Source of the DNA: a virus
Direction: 5' to 3' (one strand)
Virus record (IMG/VR): IMGVR_UViG_3300036785_000296
Location: 1 to 64,000 of that record
Length of the DNA stretch: 64,000 nt
The notes under the pieces were generated by a model. That model worked only from the letters and a program-made list of their open reading frames with translations. It made no database searches and was not told the DNA's origin. Below are positions 39,895-48,395 of the stretch, piece by piece. Each line of letters opens with the position of its first letter. Within the stretch, counting starts at the first letter, position 1. A program made the position numbers and the translations under genes.

Positions 39895-40205
39895 GGCGTC
39901 ACCCAGTACATCGGACAGTCCGTCCCCAGGTTGTCGAAGGTCGGGTCAGCGGTCGGGTCCTGCGCCGTCTGCATCCACAGCTCGCCGATGAAGCCCAGGT
40001 AGCCGTACTGTTCAAGCAAATCGTGGCCCGCGACCATCGGGACGCCCTGCACCAGCGGATTGCCGCCGCCGTCGCCGATATCCAAGAACCAGCCGCCCAT
40101 GCCGCAGGGGTCGTCGCGCCAGACGATCTGGAAGGTGTAGGGCAGGCCGAGCGAGATCGTGAAGCGCTCGTTGACGCCAATCAGGGGGATGACGGCGACC
40201 GCCAC
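39891..40205 (-). CDS. Baseplate plug protein (DUF6983-like), 104 aa
   Basis: GTG at 40205 overlaps the upstream TAG (TAGTG). The product (RFTISLGLPYTFQIVWRDDP, GGGNPLVQGVPMVAGHDLLE, GFIGELWMQT) matches the small plug family that fills the tube end in Pam3-type baseplates. Position between Dit-like and hub genes fits. Confidence 0.7.
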   Translation of the reverse strand: MAVAVIPLIGVNERFTISLGLPYTFQIVWRDDPCGMGGWFLDIGDGGGNPLVQGVPMVAGHDLLEQYGYLGFIGELWMQTAQDPTADPTFDNLGTDCPMYWVTP

Positions 40206-40891
40206 TAGATGACCGCTGGGACGGTGGCGCCGCTCGCCTGCGCCTGCTTGGGGCCGCCCTGAGAGACGCCGGAGGTCTTCTGCGGGTCGGCCTGCTTCCC
40301 CGCCGATGGCGGCCCCGGCGTGAAGGGGTTCAGTTCCCCGGTTTTCACGATGATGACCTCCTGGCAAGAAATCTGGAGCATGAGCGCATGCTCGGTCGAC
40401 TGGTCGTTCGTCATGCTGATGCTCGCCATCAGCATGTTCTCGTAGAGCCGCTTGCCGGTCTGGATCGGGAAGGTGAGGCGCGACTTCTGGAGATCGCGGA
40501 GCTGATCGTAGACGTGCTGGACGTAGCCCTCGCCCCACGACTGCGACTGAGCGTTCGTCGTCATCATGGTGAGATCGAGCCGCGCAGGCTCCATGAAGGA
40601 GTGGTCGGTGATCTGCGCGCCAGCCGCCACCGGGTGCTGGGTGATCTGAAGCGTGTCGGTGCCGCTCTCCCTGATCGTCATCAGGGCGGTGACCGGCCCC
40701 AGGTAGCGGAACTTGTCGCCCCAGACCCCGCCGTTGCCCGCGTTGCCCGCCAGGAGCGCACCCAGCAGACCGGGCAGGGCGAGGTTGACATTGAGCGGCC
40801 CGATGGTGACCGGCTGCACCACGCCGGGCGCCGGCGTCGGCTGAAGCCGAAGCGCCCGACCGCCCACAAGCACGAGGGGCTGCTGGTTCAC
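40205..40891 (-). CDS. Dit-like distal tail protein, 228 aa
   Basis: Contains the N-terminal Dit-like features DHSFMEPARLDLTMMTTNAQ and a QHPVAAGAQITDHS strand-turn box plus a helical middle (YVQHVYDQLRDLQKSRLTF). The C-terminal 45 residues are Pro/Gly/Lys-rich. Dit proteins form the ring joining tube and baseplate. Preceded directly by the tape measure gene. Confidence 0.7.
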   Translation of the reverse strand: MNQQPLVLVGGRALRLQPTPAPGVVQPVTIGPLNVNLALPGLLGALLAGNAGNGGVWGDKFRYLGPVTALMTIRESGTDTLQITQHPVAAGAQITDHSFMEPARLDLTMMTTNAQSQSWGEGYVQHVYDQLRDLQKSRLTFPIQTGKRLYENMLMASISMTNDQSTEHALMLQISCQEVIIVKTGELNPFTPGPPSAGKQADPQKTSGVSQGGPKQAQASGATVPAVI

Positions 40892-42564
40892 GCTACCGCC
40901 CTTGGCCGCGTGTGCCGCGCATTGAGGTGGCGATTAATCTCGCGCATGGTGCCGGGCGGGTCGGTGGCGCGGATGTTGAAGTTGTTGGTCTGGGAGCCGA
41001 TGGTCGGGCCGCCCCCAAGCGAACTCAGGTAGACGAGGCCTCGCCGGATGTCGCCCTCCGCCTGAACATGGCCCTCACCCTTCTTGTCCGGCCGCATGAC
41101 GTTGTAGACGTAGGCATGCTGCGCCTGCGCGGCGGTCACGGCGGCACGCACCGAGGCCCAGCCTGGGTCGGTCTGGTCGAGGGTGTTCAGGTACTCGATC
41201 ATGTGGCCAAACTTCTCTTCGGTGGTGCCGCCTGCCCCGTACTTTTTGAGGTAGCCAGCCTTGCGCGTCCCGAGGAGCTGCTCGATCCCGAGCGCGCCGT
41301 ATCCTTTGGGACCGATGGCGGTTGGCGTGCCACCTTCGCCGAGGACGCCCATCGCAATGCCGCGCGCCTGCTGAGCCGTCCACTTGCCGGACGCGATCAG
41401 CGCCGCCTCGACGCGGTGCGCCCAATAGAGCTTGTAGGCCGCCGTCTCGCCCTTGCCCCGCCCGAGGCGCGGCGGCGCGGCGCCTGACGGCGGCGGTTGC
41501 GGCGGCGGCGCAGCGTGCGTCGGGGCGTCGTGAGGATGGGTCGGCGGCGGCGGCGGCGTCGGCGAGCCAGCGCCAGCGCCGTGATGGGTCGGCGCCGGAG
41601 GCTTGGCCCCGCCGCCAGCACCGGCAGCGCCTCCGAAGCCTGCGAAGCCTCCCCAGCCCGCAAAGCTCGCGGCGGCTTGGCTGATCCCGGTCCCAATCGC
41701 GCTGGGGAGGATCAGGTTCTGCGGGACGCCCTTGGCGGTCGCGTCGGCCCAAGACCTAGCGATGCCTTCGATCCCGCGCGCGACGCCGGAAAGAGAGTTG
41801 GCGAACTGGACCCCGACCTGCACGCCCTGCGTCATCAGGCCCAGGAAGGGGTCGAGCGCGCCGATCTTGAGGTTGCGGACGTCCTCACCCAGTTCGCGCA
41901 TCGCGGTCGAGGTGGCGTTGGCGTCCTTGGTCGTCTGGTCGAGGTTGGCGCCGAAGTCCTTCTGGCTCTTGATGCTTTGGTCCCAGAACTGCTTGCTCTT
42001 CGAGGGGTCCCATTGGCTGACATCGCCGAAAGTGATCGGGAGACCGGACGCCTGTAGCAGCGCTGCCGTGCGCGACTGTTCGGCTGGGGTGCCGTGCGCG
42101 CCCCTGGCGAGCGCGTCCATCATCTTGCGGCTGGCGACCTCCGGCTTATCGGAGGGCAGCACGCCGGCGCCCGGCGCGACCGAGTTGGCCCACTGCGCGA
42201 AGGCCACCGGCTGCATCAAGGCCTTTTTCTGCTCTAGGTACTCGCCGAACGCCTGTCCCTTTTCCGGCGCGAGACCCATCTGCTTGTAGACGTAGGACAG
42301 CGCCGAGATGTTCTGGGCGGTGTCCTGCAAGCGGCGGCCAGCGAAGTAGAGCTGATCGAGCTGCGAGGTCAGCGCCAGCACGCCCTTCACCATCTTGGCC
42401 GCGTCCTTGCCGACGCTTTCGGCCACGTCGGACCAGATGTTGCCGAAGGCGACCGCCTGGGTGGCGTTGCTCTTCAGGGCCTTGGTGAAGTCGCCGAGGG
42501 TCTTCTGATCGACCTTGAAGCCAAGCTCCGCGAGGAACTCCTGAATGACCGTGGAGTCAGGCAT
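40888..42564 (-). CDS. Tape measure protein with tail-lysozyme domain, 558 aa
   Basis: Helical N-terminal half (1-300: SQLDQLYFAGRRLQDTAQNI, NSLSGVARGIEGIARSWADA), a Pro/Gly/His-rich linker (about 305-366), then a phage tail-lysozyme domain (about 372-490) with the catalytic Glu near 410 in IAMGVLGEGGTPTAIGPKGY and YGALGIEQLLG. This is short for a tape measure, implying a short contractile tail. The enzyme domain probably cuts peptidoglycan during injection. The start overlaps the -1 frame product's end (ATGCCTGA). Confidence 0.75.
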   Translation of the reverse strand: MPDSTVIQEFLAELGFKVDQKTLGDFTKALKSNATQAVAFGNIWSDVAESVGKDAAKMVKGVLALTSQLDQLYFAGRRLQDTAQNISALSYVYKQMGLAPEKGQAFGEYLEQKKALMQPVAFAQWANSVAPGAGVLPSDKPEVASRKMMDALARGAHGTPAEQSRTAALLQASGLPITFGDVSQWDPSKSKQFWDQSIKSQKDFGANLDQTTKDANATSTAMRELGEDVRNLKIGALDPFLGLMTQGVQVGVQFANSLSGVARGIEGIARSWADATAKGVPQNLILPSAIGTGISQAAASFAGWGGFAGFGGAAGAGGGAKPPAPTHHGAGAGSPTPPPPPTHPHDAPTHAAPPPQPPPSGAAPPRLGRGKGETAAYKLYWAHRVEAALIASGKWTAQQARGIAMGVLGEGGTPTAIGPKGYGALGIEQLLGTRKAGYLKKYGAGGTTEEKFGHMIEYLNTLDQTDPGWASVRAAVTAAQAQHAYVYNVMRPDKKGEGHVQAEGDIRRGLVYLSSLGGGPTIGSQTNNFNIRATDPPGTMREINRHLNARHTRPRAVA

Positions 42565-42796
42565 CGTCCTTCGTGGCCTCGTTCAGGCGGAAGTCGTTCT
42601 CGTCCTGCGCGTCCAGGGCGTTGTTGCAGTCCCAAATGAACTCCAGCTTGACGCTCGGGTCCAGCAGGCTCTCGGCCTTCAGCATACCCCGAAGCACGGG
42701 CCGCCATAGCCAGTCCTCGTCGTCCGGCATCGAGACCGGCTCGAAGCCGGCGGGCGTCTTTCGCCGACTTACGAAGCTAGGGCTCCGGCGGGAATA
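42557..42796 (-). CDS. -1 frameshift extension of tail assembly chaperone (gpGT-like)
   Basis: If ribosomes slip -1 at GGGTTTT (42802-42796), reading continues 79 codons to a TGA at 42559-42557 with no stop, giving a fused chaperone of about 210 residues. The extension reads YSRRSPSFVSRRKTPAGFEP, MPDDEDWLWRPVLRGMLKAE and LEFIWDCNNALDAQDENDFR. An internal ATG at 42730 could also start it alone. In lambda-like and P2-like phages a slipped chaperone is made in the same position, just before the tape measure gene. Confidence 0.7.
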   Translation of the reverse strand, partial: YSRRSPSFVSRRKTPAGFEPVSMPDDEDWLWRPVLRGMLKAESLLDPSVKLEFIWDCNNALDAQDENDFRLNEATKDDA

Positions 42797-43188
42797 AAAC
42801 CCCCGGCGTTCTCCAGCACCGCCTGGATCACCAGCCTCACCATCAGCGGCATCGTGATCCAGTCGAACATGAAGCTCGTGCCAAGCGTGATCGGCGCGAG
42901 CGCGTTGCCCTGCTCTGGGAGCCTCACCTGAACGACCGACAGCGAGGTGAAGATCACGTAGTTGGCGTCGGCTTCCGGCATCTCGGCGAGCGCCTTGGCG
43001 ACGGGCTCAACGAGCTGCGCCACCATCTCCAGATCGTTCTCATCGAAGATCACTGCGCCGGTGATGAACGGGATGAAGTCCTTCAGCGAGCCGACCAGCG
43101 GCGCGATCTTGCGGACGATGTGGAAAGCCCGGAGCGGGTCGAGGGTGCCGATGACGAACTGGCGTCCGTCCGATGGGTATTCGCGCAA
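42769..43188 (-). CDS. Tail assembly chaperone, zero-frame product, 139 aa
   Basis: TTG start at 43188 with GGGTGACAC upstream. The sequence (SDGRQFVIGTLDPLRAFHIV, RKIAPLVGSLKDFIPFITGA, SLSVVQVRLPEQGNALAPIT) matches chaperones found between tube and tape measure genes. The final codons GGT-TTT (Gly-Phe, residues 130-131) form the slippery site; the zero frame ends eight codons later. This arrangement is the classic gpG/gpGT programmed frameshift locus. Confidence 0.8.
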   Translation of the reverse strand: MREYPSDGRQFVIGTLDPLRAFHIVRKIAPLVGSLKDFIPFITGAVIFDENDLEMVAQLVEPVAKALAEMPEADANYVIFTSLSVVQVRLPEQGNALAPITLGTSFMFDWITMPLMVRLVIQAVLENAGGFIPAGALAS

Positions 43189-43196
43189 GTGTCACC

Positions 43197-43727
43197 CTAT
43201 CCAGGGAGCGGGATGCTTATCCCTGTGCCGCCGAGGCCAGGGATTGCAACCCCCAGCGTGATGGCGCCGAGCTGCGGCGAGCCCGAGCCGATCAGGTCGT
43301 CGCGGCTGATGGCGTCGAACACCCACTCCATGATCCCGCCGTCCTTCGAGTAGGCGACCGGCGCCTGCTTGGCGAAGGCGCAGTTGCGGAGCGTGATCTG
43401 GTCGCCGCGCGCGAAGTCCTGCACCGTGATCAGGTTCTGGCCCCACATCGCGCTCGACTGTTGCTGGAAGTTGTAGACCGCCGAGAGCTGCGCGTTGGCC
43501 GGGCTGGTCTTCAGCAGCCGGACGGTCGCCCTGGCCGCCTTCGAGGCGTGCAGCGAGTGCATCCCGCTGCCGTCCGCCCCGATGGTCATGGTGTTCTTGT
43601 CCTCCATCATGTCCACGGTGATGCCTTCGTCAGCGTTGCCGACGCCGGAGCCCAGCGAGAACGAGCCGCCGGGCCCGCTGAACGACACCTTCACGTCCGT
43701 GAAACTATAAGTTTGTGACGCAGCCAT
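43197..43727 (-). CDS. Tail tube protein (DUF3277-like), 176 aa
   Basis: Beginning SQTYSFTDVKVSFSGPGGSF and containing GNADEGITVDMMEDKNTMTI, SLHASKAARATVRLLKTSPA and a MWGQNLITVQDFARGD block, it matches the DUF3277/KPP10-type tube protein closely. It would form hexameric rings inside the sheath. Followed by the chaperone gene, as in related phages. Confidence 0.85.
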   Translation of the reverse strand: MAASQTYSFTDVKVSFSGPGGSFSLGSGVGNADEGITVDMMEDKNTMTIGADGSGMHSLHASKAARATVRLLKTSPANAQLSAVYNFQQQSSAMWGQNLITVQDFARGDQITLRNCAFAKQAPVAYSKDGGIMEWVFDAISRDDLIGSGSPQLGAITLGVAIPGLGGTGISIPLPG

Positions 43728-43737
43728 CGCTCAGCTC

Positions 43738-45321
43738 CTACGGGTTGACAGTGACTGCTATGTTCGCCGTGTGGACCGCCCCGGCCGTCTTCGCCGCCAC
43801 CTGATAGGGCACGCTCTTTCGCGCCGCCCGGTCGGCCTGCGCTTGGCTGATGATCGGCGGCGTGTAGACGTAGTAGCCCTTCGACAGGTAGCTGCCGTTG
43901 GTGATCTGGCCGAACCCGCCAGCGTTCCACTGCCCAGGCCCGATGTAGCCGTTGGTCACGTACTGCGCGCAGGCCGCCTCGATGGCGTTGGCGCCCTGGT
44001 GGTTGCCGCCGTCCGTCTGCGGCAGCTTCGGCACGCCCGCCAGGAGGTTGAAGTAGTCCACCTGAATGGAGTTGCAGAGCCCGTCCGCGCCGAAAATCTC
44101 GTCAACGAAGATTTCGTTCGCGCCGCTGCCGGGCGTGATCGAGGTGCAGATCATGCAGCCGTTCACCACCACCGGCACGCCGTTGTTGAACACCGCGTAG
44201 TAGTTGTAGCCCGAGGCATCGAGCGCGTTCGCCTGGGTCGCGGTGAGCTGCTCGGGCGTGATCCCCGGCTCCTGCTTGTAGGCCGCCGTGATCATCGTGT
44301 TCGCGCCGCGCAGGTTCACCGTCGCGAAGAGCGCGATCAGCGAGCACGCCGCGAAGCTGCACGCCGCCCAGGCGCTGCCGAAGGTGCTGGAGAAGTTCGG
44401 CGGGTTGCTCGACCACTGCACGAAGGTGCGCTGGTAGCCCGAGTTGTGCAGCACGGTCCCCACGTCGGTGCCGACCGCCGCGTTGAGCGCGTTCGGGTCG
44501 TTCGTGGTCAGGCCGTAGATGTGCGGCGCGGCGGTCTGGGTGGCCGCCTCGATGTACGCCGCGATGGCCTCGACGTCGGCGACCGCGAGGTGCGGGCAGG
44601 CGTCGGTGTTCAGCGCGTACCAGTAGGTCGCCTGCTGGTCGCAGGCCTGCACCGCCTGGAGCGCCGTCTCGGCCGCGATGCCGCTGATCGACTGGCCGCC
44701 GCTCGCGGCATTGGTATTCAGCAACGGGCCGAGGTCCGTGCCAGCGGTCGGCGCCGTGGTGACCGACATCGAGGAGGCGGGCCCGCTGGTGCCCGACTTC
44801 AGCACGAACTGCTGGCCGTTCCACGTACACGTCGAGCCCGCGAGCCCGCTCTGCATCGCGGCCTGGATCAGGGCGGCGACCGCATTGAGGTTCGCCGCCG
44901 TCGCGAGGTTGACCCCGGTCACGTTGACCGCCGCGCCGCCGTTCATGGCGACGTGGAAGCCGCCGTTCACGACGCCGGTGAAGTTGCTCATCGCCTGCTC
45001 GGCGCTCGTCAGCGGGGCGCCGAGGCAGCGCCCGGCGCTCGCCTGCTGGGCCCAGCGGCCGATGTAGAGCAGGTTCGGCTGCGGCAACTGGGAGAAGAAC
45101 GCCTGCGCGGCGAGGTACTCGGGCGGCCATGCGCCGCCGACCTGGGGGAACGCCTGGGCGACCGCGCTCAGCGAGTTGAACGACATGATCCGGCTGACGG
45201 GATCGATCACGGTGCTTTCGCCAAGGATCAGCGTCGAGTTGAGGTTGGCGAAGCCCGCCAGGGCGGCGGAAAGGCTCAGACTGACGTTGATCAGCCGGGA
45301 GGTGGACAGACCCTGCGGCAT
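43738..45321 (-). CDS. Tail sheath protein (DUF3383-like), 527 aa
   Basis: The N-terminus (LINVSLSLSAALAGFANLNS, LILGESTVIDPVSR) and the interior (SNFTGVVNGGFHVAMNGGAA) match the DUF3383 sheath family. C-terminal features include NGYIGPGQWNAGGFGQITNG and YLSKGYYVYTPP. Contractile sheath in this myovirus class; the gene precedes the tube gene directly. Confidence 0.85.
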   Translation of the reverse strand: MPQGLSTSRLINVSLSLSAALAGFANLNSTLILGESTVIDPVSRIMSFNSLSAVAQAFPQVGGAWPPEYLAAQAFFSQLPQPNLLYIGRWAQQASAGRCLGAPLTSAEQAMSNFTGVVNGGFHVAMNGGAAVNVTGVNLATAANLNAVAALIQAAMQSGLAGSTCTWNGQQFVLKSGTSGPASSMSVTTAPTAGTDLGPLLNTNAASGGQSISGIAAETALQAVQACDQQATYWYALNTDACPHLAVADVEAIAAYIEAATQTAAPHIYGLTTNDPNALNAAVGTDVGTVLHNSGYQRTFVQWSSNPPNFSSTFGSAWAACSFAACSLIALFATVNLRGANTMITAAYKQEPGITPEQLTATQANALDASGYNYYAVFNNGVPVVVNGCMICTSITPGSGANEIFVDEIFGADGLCNSIQVDYFNLLAGVPKLPQTDGGNHQGANAIEAACAQYVTNGYIGPGQWNAGGFGQITNGSYLSKGYYVYTPPIISQAQADRAARKSVPYQVAAKTAGAVHTANIAVTVNP

Positions 45322-45324
45322 CGA

Positions 45325-45546
45325 TCAGCTCCTCTTCGACCGCGTCGGGTGCTGCGGCTCGTCGTCAGGATGGTCGGCAAGACCCTCCATCGGATGATCC
45401 TCGCCGCTTGGGCCGCGCGCCTCGACCACGTACTGCGGCATCGCGCCTGCGACCTCGTCCGTGTAGTAGCGCTTGCCGGCTGGGACGCTCAGCGTGCGGT
45501 AGCCGAGATCGAGTGGGAAGGCGACCGGAACATCGCACTCTTTCAT
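45325..45546 (-). CDS. Hypothetical protein, 73 aa
   Basis: Unrecognised. Begins MKECDVPVAFPLDLGYRTLS and ends with an acidic then basic tail (DHPDDEPQHPTRSKRS). It lies just before the sheath gene and overlaps the neck gene by 4 bases; it may be a small sheath or neck-associated protein. Confidence 0.55.
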   Translation of the reverse strand: MKECDVPVAFPLDLGYRTLSVPAGKRYYTDEVAGAMPQYVVEARGPSGEDHPMEGLADHPDDEPQHPTRSKRS

Positions 45547-46133
45547 GGCGCGGCTCCTCTCGGGGGACCATCGTAGCTCACGCTCACGGCCTCTGTCTTC
45601 ACCGTCACGTCGAGGGCGACGATGTCGCGGATCGGGTAGGTGCGGTTGATGATCCGCCGGATCGAGAACGGCAGCTCGCTGGTCTGCATCCAGCGGTTCT
45701 TGACCAGATCGCCGCCGCGCTGGAGCTGCCCGACGCTGACGAGCCCCATGCCGTTGGCGAAGAGGGGCTCGCGGTTCTGGGCGAGGCCCAGGCCGTCGCG
45801 CATCAGCGAGGCGTTCGCCTGACAGTGCGGCCCATAGAACGTCGTGGTGATGTCGAGCGTCTCATGCCGGGTGACGATGCTGACGCCGTCTTCCTCGTGC
45901 TCCTCGACCGCGTAGGTGTCGCCCTCGCGCATGCTGACGCCGACCGCCGCCCAGTCCACGCCCCACTCGGGGATGTTCGGCGGCTCCGGTTGCCAGCGCG
46001 GGTAGACGAGGTGGCCGGGCATTCCGGTGATCCCGACGACGAACGCCTGGAGGAAATCATCGAGCGCGTCGTCTTCCAGCGGGTCGCCCGCCAGGGGAAG
46101 CAACGGCCCGCCGGTGGATGAGTCAGCAGTCAT
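45543..46133 (-). CDS. Neck terminator-like protein (LIC_12616 type), 196 aa
   Basis: Contains LEDDALDDFLQAFVVGITGM, a conserved PRWQPEPPNIPEWGVDWAAV box and strand-rich DITTTFYGPHCQANASLMRD, matching the phage neck terminator/LIC_12616 family that caps the tail tube. It overlaps the neighbour upstream by 11 bases. Confidence 0.75.
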   Translation of the reverse strand: MTADSSTGGPLLPLAGDPLEDDALDDFLQAFVVGITGMPGHLVYPRWQPEPPNIPEWGVDWAAVGVSMREGDTYAVEEHEEDGVSIVTRHETLDITTTFYGPHCQANASLMRDGLGLAQNREPLFANGMGLVSVGQLQRGGDLVKNRWMQTSELPFSIRRIINRTYPIRDIVALDVTVKTEAVSVSYDGPPRGAAP

Positions 46134-46554
46134 CGGCCGACCCGGAGCCGCTCGCCCACTGGTCCCAGCCGGTGCCGTCCGGCGGCTGGTCGAGGTGATC
46201 CATCGAGCTGCACTCGGCCTTCACGAAGCCCGCGCCGTAGTGGCTCCAGTTGTAGACCTTGTTCACCACGAACTGGGTGCCGTTCCAGAGGACGATGTCG
46301 GGCTGGAAGCCGGGGCTGATCCCGCGCACGCGGAACTTGGTGATGATCGCGATGAGCTGCGGCAGGTTCTGCTGGTCGGGCCCCCGGATCATCGGCTGGT
46401 CGGTCTGCGGCTGCACCGAGGCGATGATGGTGTGGACGGTGTTCGACGTGGTCATGCGACCGTTCTCGCCGATCACCTCCGCGCGGCGCAGCAGTTGGAT
46501 CGTCTCCACGAAGTCCGGATCGAGCAGAAGTTCGCTGACATCCACGTCAGGCAC
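46123..46554 (-). CDS. Neck/tail-completion protein, 143 aa
   Basis: GTG at 46554 begins VPDVDVSELLLDPDFVETIQ; the body (MTTSNTVHTIIASVQPQTDQ, ITKFRVRGISPGFQPDIVLW) is beta-rich, typical of neck or tail-completion proteins that precede the terminator-like gene in KPP10-type clusters. The precise family is uncertain. It overlaps the homing-nuclease remnant by 8 bases. Confidence 0.6.
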   Translation of the reverse strand: MPDVDVSELLLDPDFVETIQLLRRAEVIGENGRMTTSNTVHTIIASVQPQTDQPMIRGPDQQNLPQLIAIITKFRVRGISPGFQPDIVLWNGTQFVVNKVYNWSHYGAGFVKAECSSMDHLDQPPDGTGWDQWASGSGSADDC

Positions 46555-46852
46555 GGTCGGCGCTCCTCCAGTACGCGCGCATGGCCCTCGCCTTCTTCGC
46601 AAGGGCGTCAGGACTGTGCGTCTTGCCCCGGTGGGCCTGCCGCATCCGCTGCCTGTACTCCGGGTCCTGCCACTTCAGCTTCATGGCGGCCGACTGCGCC
46701 GGGTTGCCATGCAGCCGACGGTGTTCGGCCGATCTCGCCAGGGTGACGGGGCTCGGCACCCTGCCCGCCGTCACCCGCTTCAGGCCAGCGATCCGAGCGG
46801 CCCTGATCTCAGGGTCTTTCCAGCTTCGGCGAGTGCCTTCAGAGTGACCCAT
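46547..46852 (-). CDS. Homing-endonuclease remnant / NUMOD3-like repeat protein, 101 aa
   Basis: The sequence consists of DNA-binding helix repeats seen in the C-terminal halves of phage homing endonucleases: RRSWKDPEIRAARIAGLKR, MKLKWQDPEYRQRMRQAHRG, SPDALAKKARAMRAYW. The nuclease domain (GIY-YIG or HNH) is missing, so this is probably a decayed or separated fragment. It sits between connector and neck genes. Confidence 0.65.
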   Translation of the reverse strand: MGHSEGTRRSWKDPEIRAARIAGLKRVTAGRVPSPVTLARSAEHRRLHGNPAQSAAMKLKWQDPEYRQRMRQAHRGKTHSPDALAKKARAMRAYWRSADRA

Positions 46853-47674
46853 TCAGGACGCCAGCATCTCGCCGGAGGATTTAGCACCTTTCTGTCGGAC
46901 GGCGTAGGTGACCGAGTTCAGGAAGGTCCCGGTATTGATCAGGGGCTGGATGCCGTAGAGCCCCTGCGCCGCGCTCGGCGCCATGCCGCCTGCGACCGCC
47001 GCCATGTACTGGGTCTCGGACTTGCGCCGACGCCGAGCCTTGCGCTGCCGGAAGCGCGCGGCGACCGTCGAGGCCGCCAGCGGCGTGAAGGCGGCGGTCT
47101 TGATGTACTTCTTCACCGCGTCCCGAGCGATGGCGCCGACCCGCGCGTGCGCGCCGTGGATCGGCTGCGGATTGAAGGTGCGGAGCGAGCGCCGGGTCGC
47201 CTCAAGGTAGACGTTCAGCACCTCCTTGCGGGCGCTCATGATCCCAGGCGCCAGCCACGGGCGGGCCGGGATGTTCGCTGCCGGCGATCCCTTCTCCATG
47301 ATGAGGCCGATGGTGGCGTTGTTGATCGGGCCGCCGTCCTGGCGCTGCGCGGTGTCGGCGGCGACCCCGACCAGCACCTGCTCCCTGGTGAACTCCTTCA
47401 GCGCCTTCAGGAGGTCGTTCAGCCTGTCAGCCGTCTTGGTGACGGTGACGTGCGGGGTCTTGCTCTGTTGCTCACCCTGGCCCTTGCGCCGCTGCGCCCG
47501 CTTGCTGACCTCCTCGTCGGCCTCGCCTTCGGCGGCGCCCTCGTCCATCCCTTCGGCGGCGCCAGCGGCTCCTTCCGCAGCAGCCTCACCGCCAGCAGCA
47601 GCAGCCTCGCCGCCTGCCGCCGCAGCCTCGCCAACGCCCGCAAACAGCTCGGGGATCGCCGCGAGGAACGCCAT
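46853..47674 (-). CDS. Tail/neck protein with Ala-Gly repeats, 273 aa
   Basis: N-terminal Ala/Gly/Glu repeats (EAAAAGGEAAAAGGEAAAEG), then a basic segment (SKRAQRRKGQGEQQSKTPHV) and a helical C-terminal domain (LNDLLKALKEFTREQVLVGV, NNATIGLIMEKGSPAANIPA, LINTGTFLNSVTYAVRQKGA). The last part resembles HK97 gp10/tail-completion proteins. It follows the DUF4054 connector as expected for a head-tail joining role. A start beyond the repeat region cannot be excluded. Confidence 0.65.
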   Translation of the reverse strand: MAFLAAIPELFAGVGEAAAAGGEAAAAGGEAAAEGAAGAAEGMDEGAAEGEADEEVSKRAQRRKGQGEQQSKTPHVTVTKTADRLNDLLKALKEFTREQVLVGVAADTAQRQDGGPINNATIGLIMEKGSPAANIPARPWLAPGIMSARKEVLNVYLEATRRSLRTFNPQPIHGAHARVGAIARDAVKKYIKTAAFTPLAASTVAARFRQRKARRRRKSETQYMAAVAGGMAPSAAQGLYGIQPLINTGTFLNSVTYAVRQKGAKSSGEMLAS

Positions 47675-48111
47675 CAGAGTTGGATCGCGCCAGCCCCGAA
47701 GAGCTGCGCGAAGTGATACCAGCGCCGCCCGTAGATCGTGCCGTTGAGCGCGCCCGCGCCCTCCTCAATCGCCGACTGCACCGCGTAGCTGATCGAGACC
47801 TCGCTCACCGACTTGGACTGCACCGGGCCGCCGATCTGGCCAGGATTGCCGCCCGCCACGCCGTGCTTCAGCGACTGCGCCTCTTCGGTGATGAAGTGCG
47901 CGGCCAGCAGCTCGATGCCGAGCGGCAGCAAGTCCTTCCAGACGCACGGGTTGTTCAGCCGCTGCGACACCGCCAGCCAGTAGTTGAGCGTGCCGTTGGT
48001 GTAGACCGAGGTGTCGGCGAACTCGGGGAAGTCCTTGCGGAACTGCTTGGGCGTCACCGGCGCGTAGAGGACCGTCGTGTCGAACGGGACCGGGAAGTAG
48101 ACTTGGCTCAA
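47674..48111 (-). CDS. DUF4054 head-tail connector, 145 aa
   Basis: [40 protein letters not shown], and [20 protein letters not shown] with a C-terminal [19 protein letters not shown] match DUF4054, the connector family of KPP10/Pam3-type phages. It would bind the portal and stop DNA leakage. It overlaps the upstream gene by 4 bases. Confidence 0.85.
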   Translation of the reverse strand: MSQVYFPVPFDTTVLYAPVTPKQFRKDFPEFADTSVYTNGTLNYWLAVSQRLNNPCVWKDLLPLGIELLAAHFITEEAQSLKHGVAGGNPGQIGGPVQSKSVSEVSISYAVQSAIEEGAGALNGTIYGRRWYHFAQLFGAGAIQL

Positions 48112-48395
48112 GGCACGCGCCCCCGGCCCACGCGCTTCAGCGCATCGAGCGAGGCCACCTCCTTGTAGGGCTTCTGCGTGGGCCGCTCAGGGCCGGTCGG
48201 GCTCGGATCGGCCTTCGGCTCGTTGCCGCCGAGGATCGTGTCCAGCGACTGCGGGTCGGTGAGGATCACATCGCCGGTCTCGCGCGCGTTCGAGAGCGCG
48301 GCGGCGACCGCTTGCTTCTGCGGATGACCGCTCTTCACCATCTCGCTGATGTTCGAGGACACTGTCTCCTTGGAGGAGCCGGGCTCTAGCGGCAT
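48108..48395 (-). CDS. Conserved small phage protein, 95 aa
   Basis: [20 protein letters not shown] then [20 protein letters not shown] matches a short recurring phage/prophage motif near capsid genes. The C-terminal part is Pro/Lys-rich. Likely a head-associated or minor virion component; no function is known. It precedes the connector gene. Confidence 0.7.
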   Translation of the reverse strand: MPLEPGSSKETVSSNISEMVKSGHPQKQAVAAALSNARETGDVILTDPQSLDTILGGNEPKADPSPTGPERPTQKPYKEVASLDALKRVGRGRVP

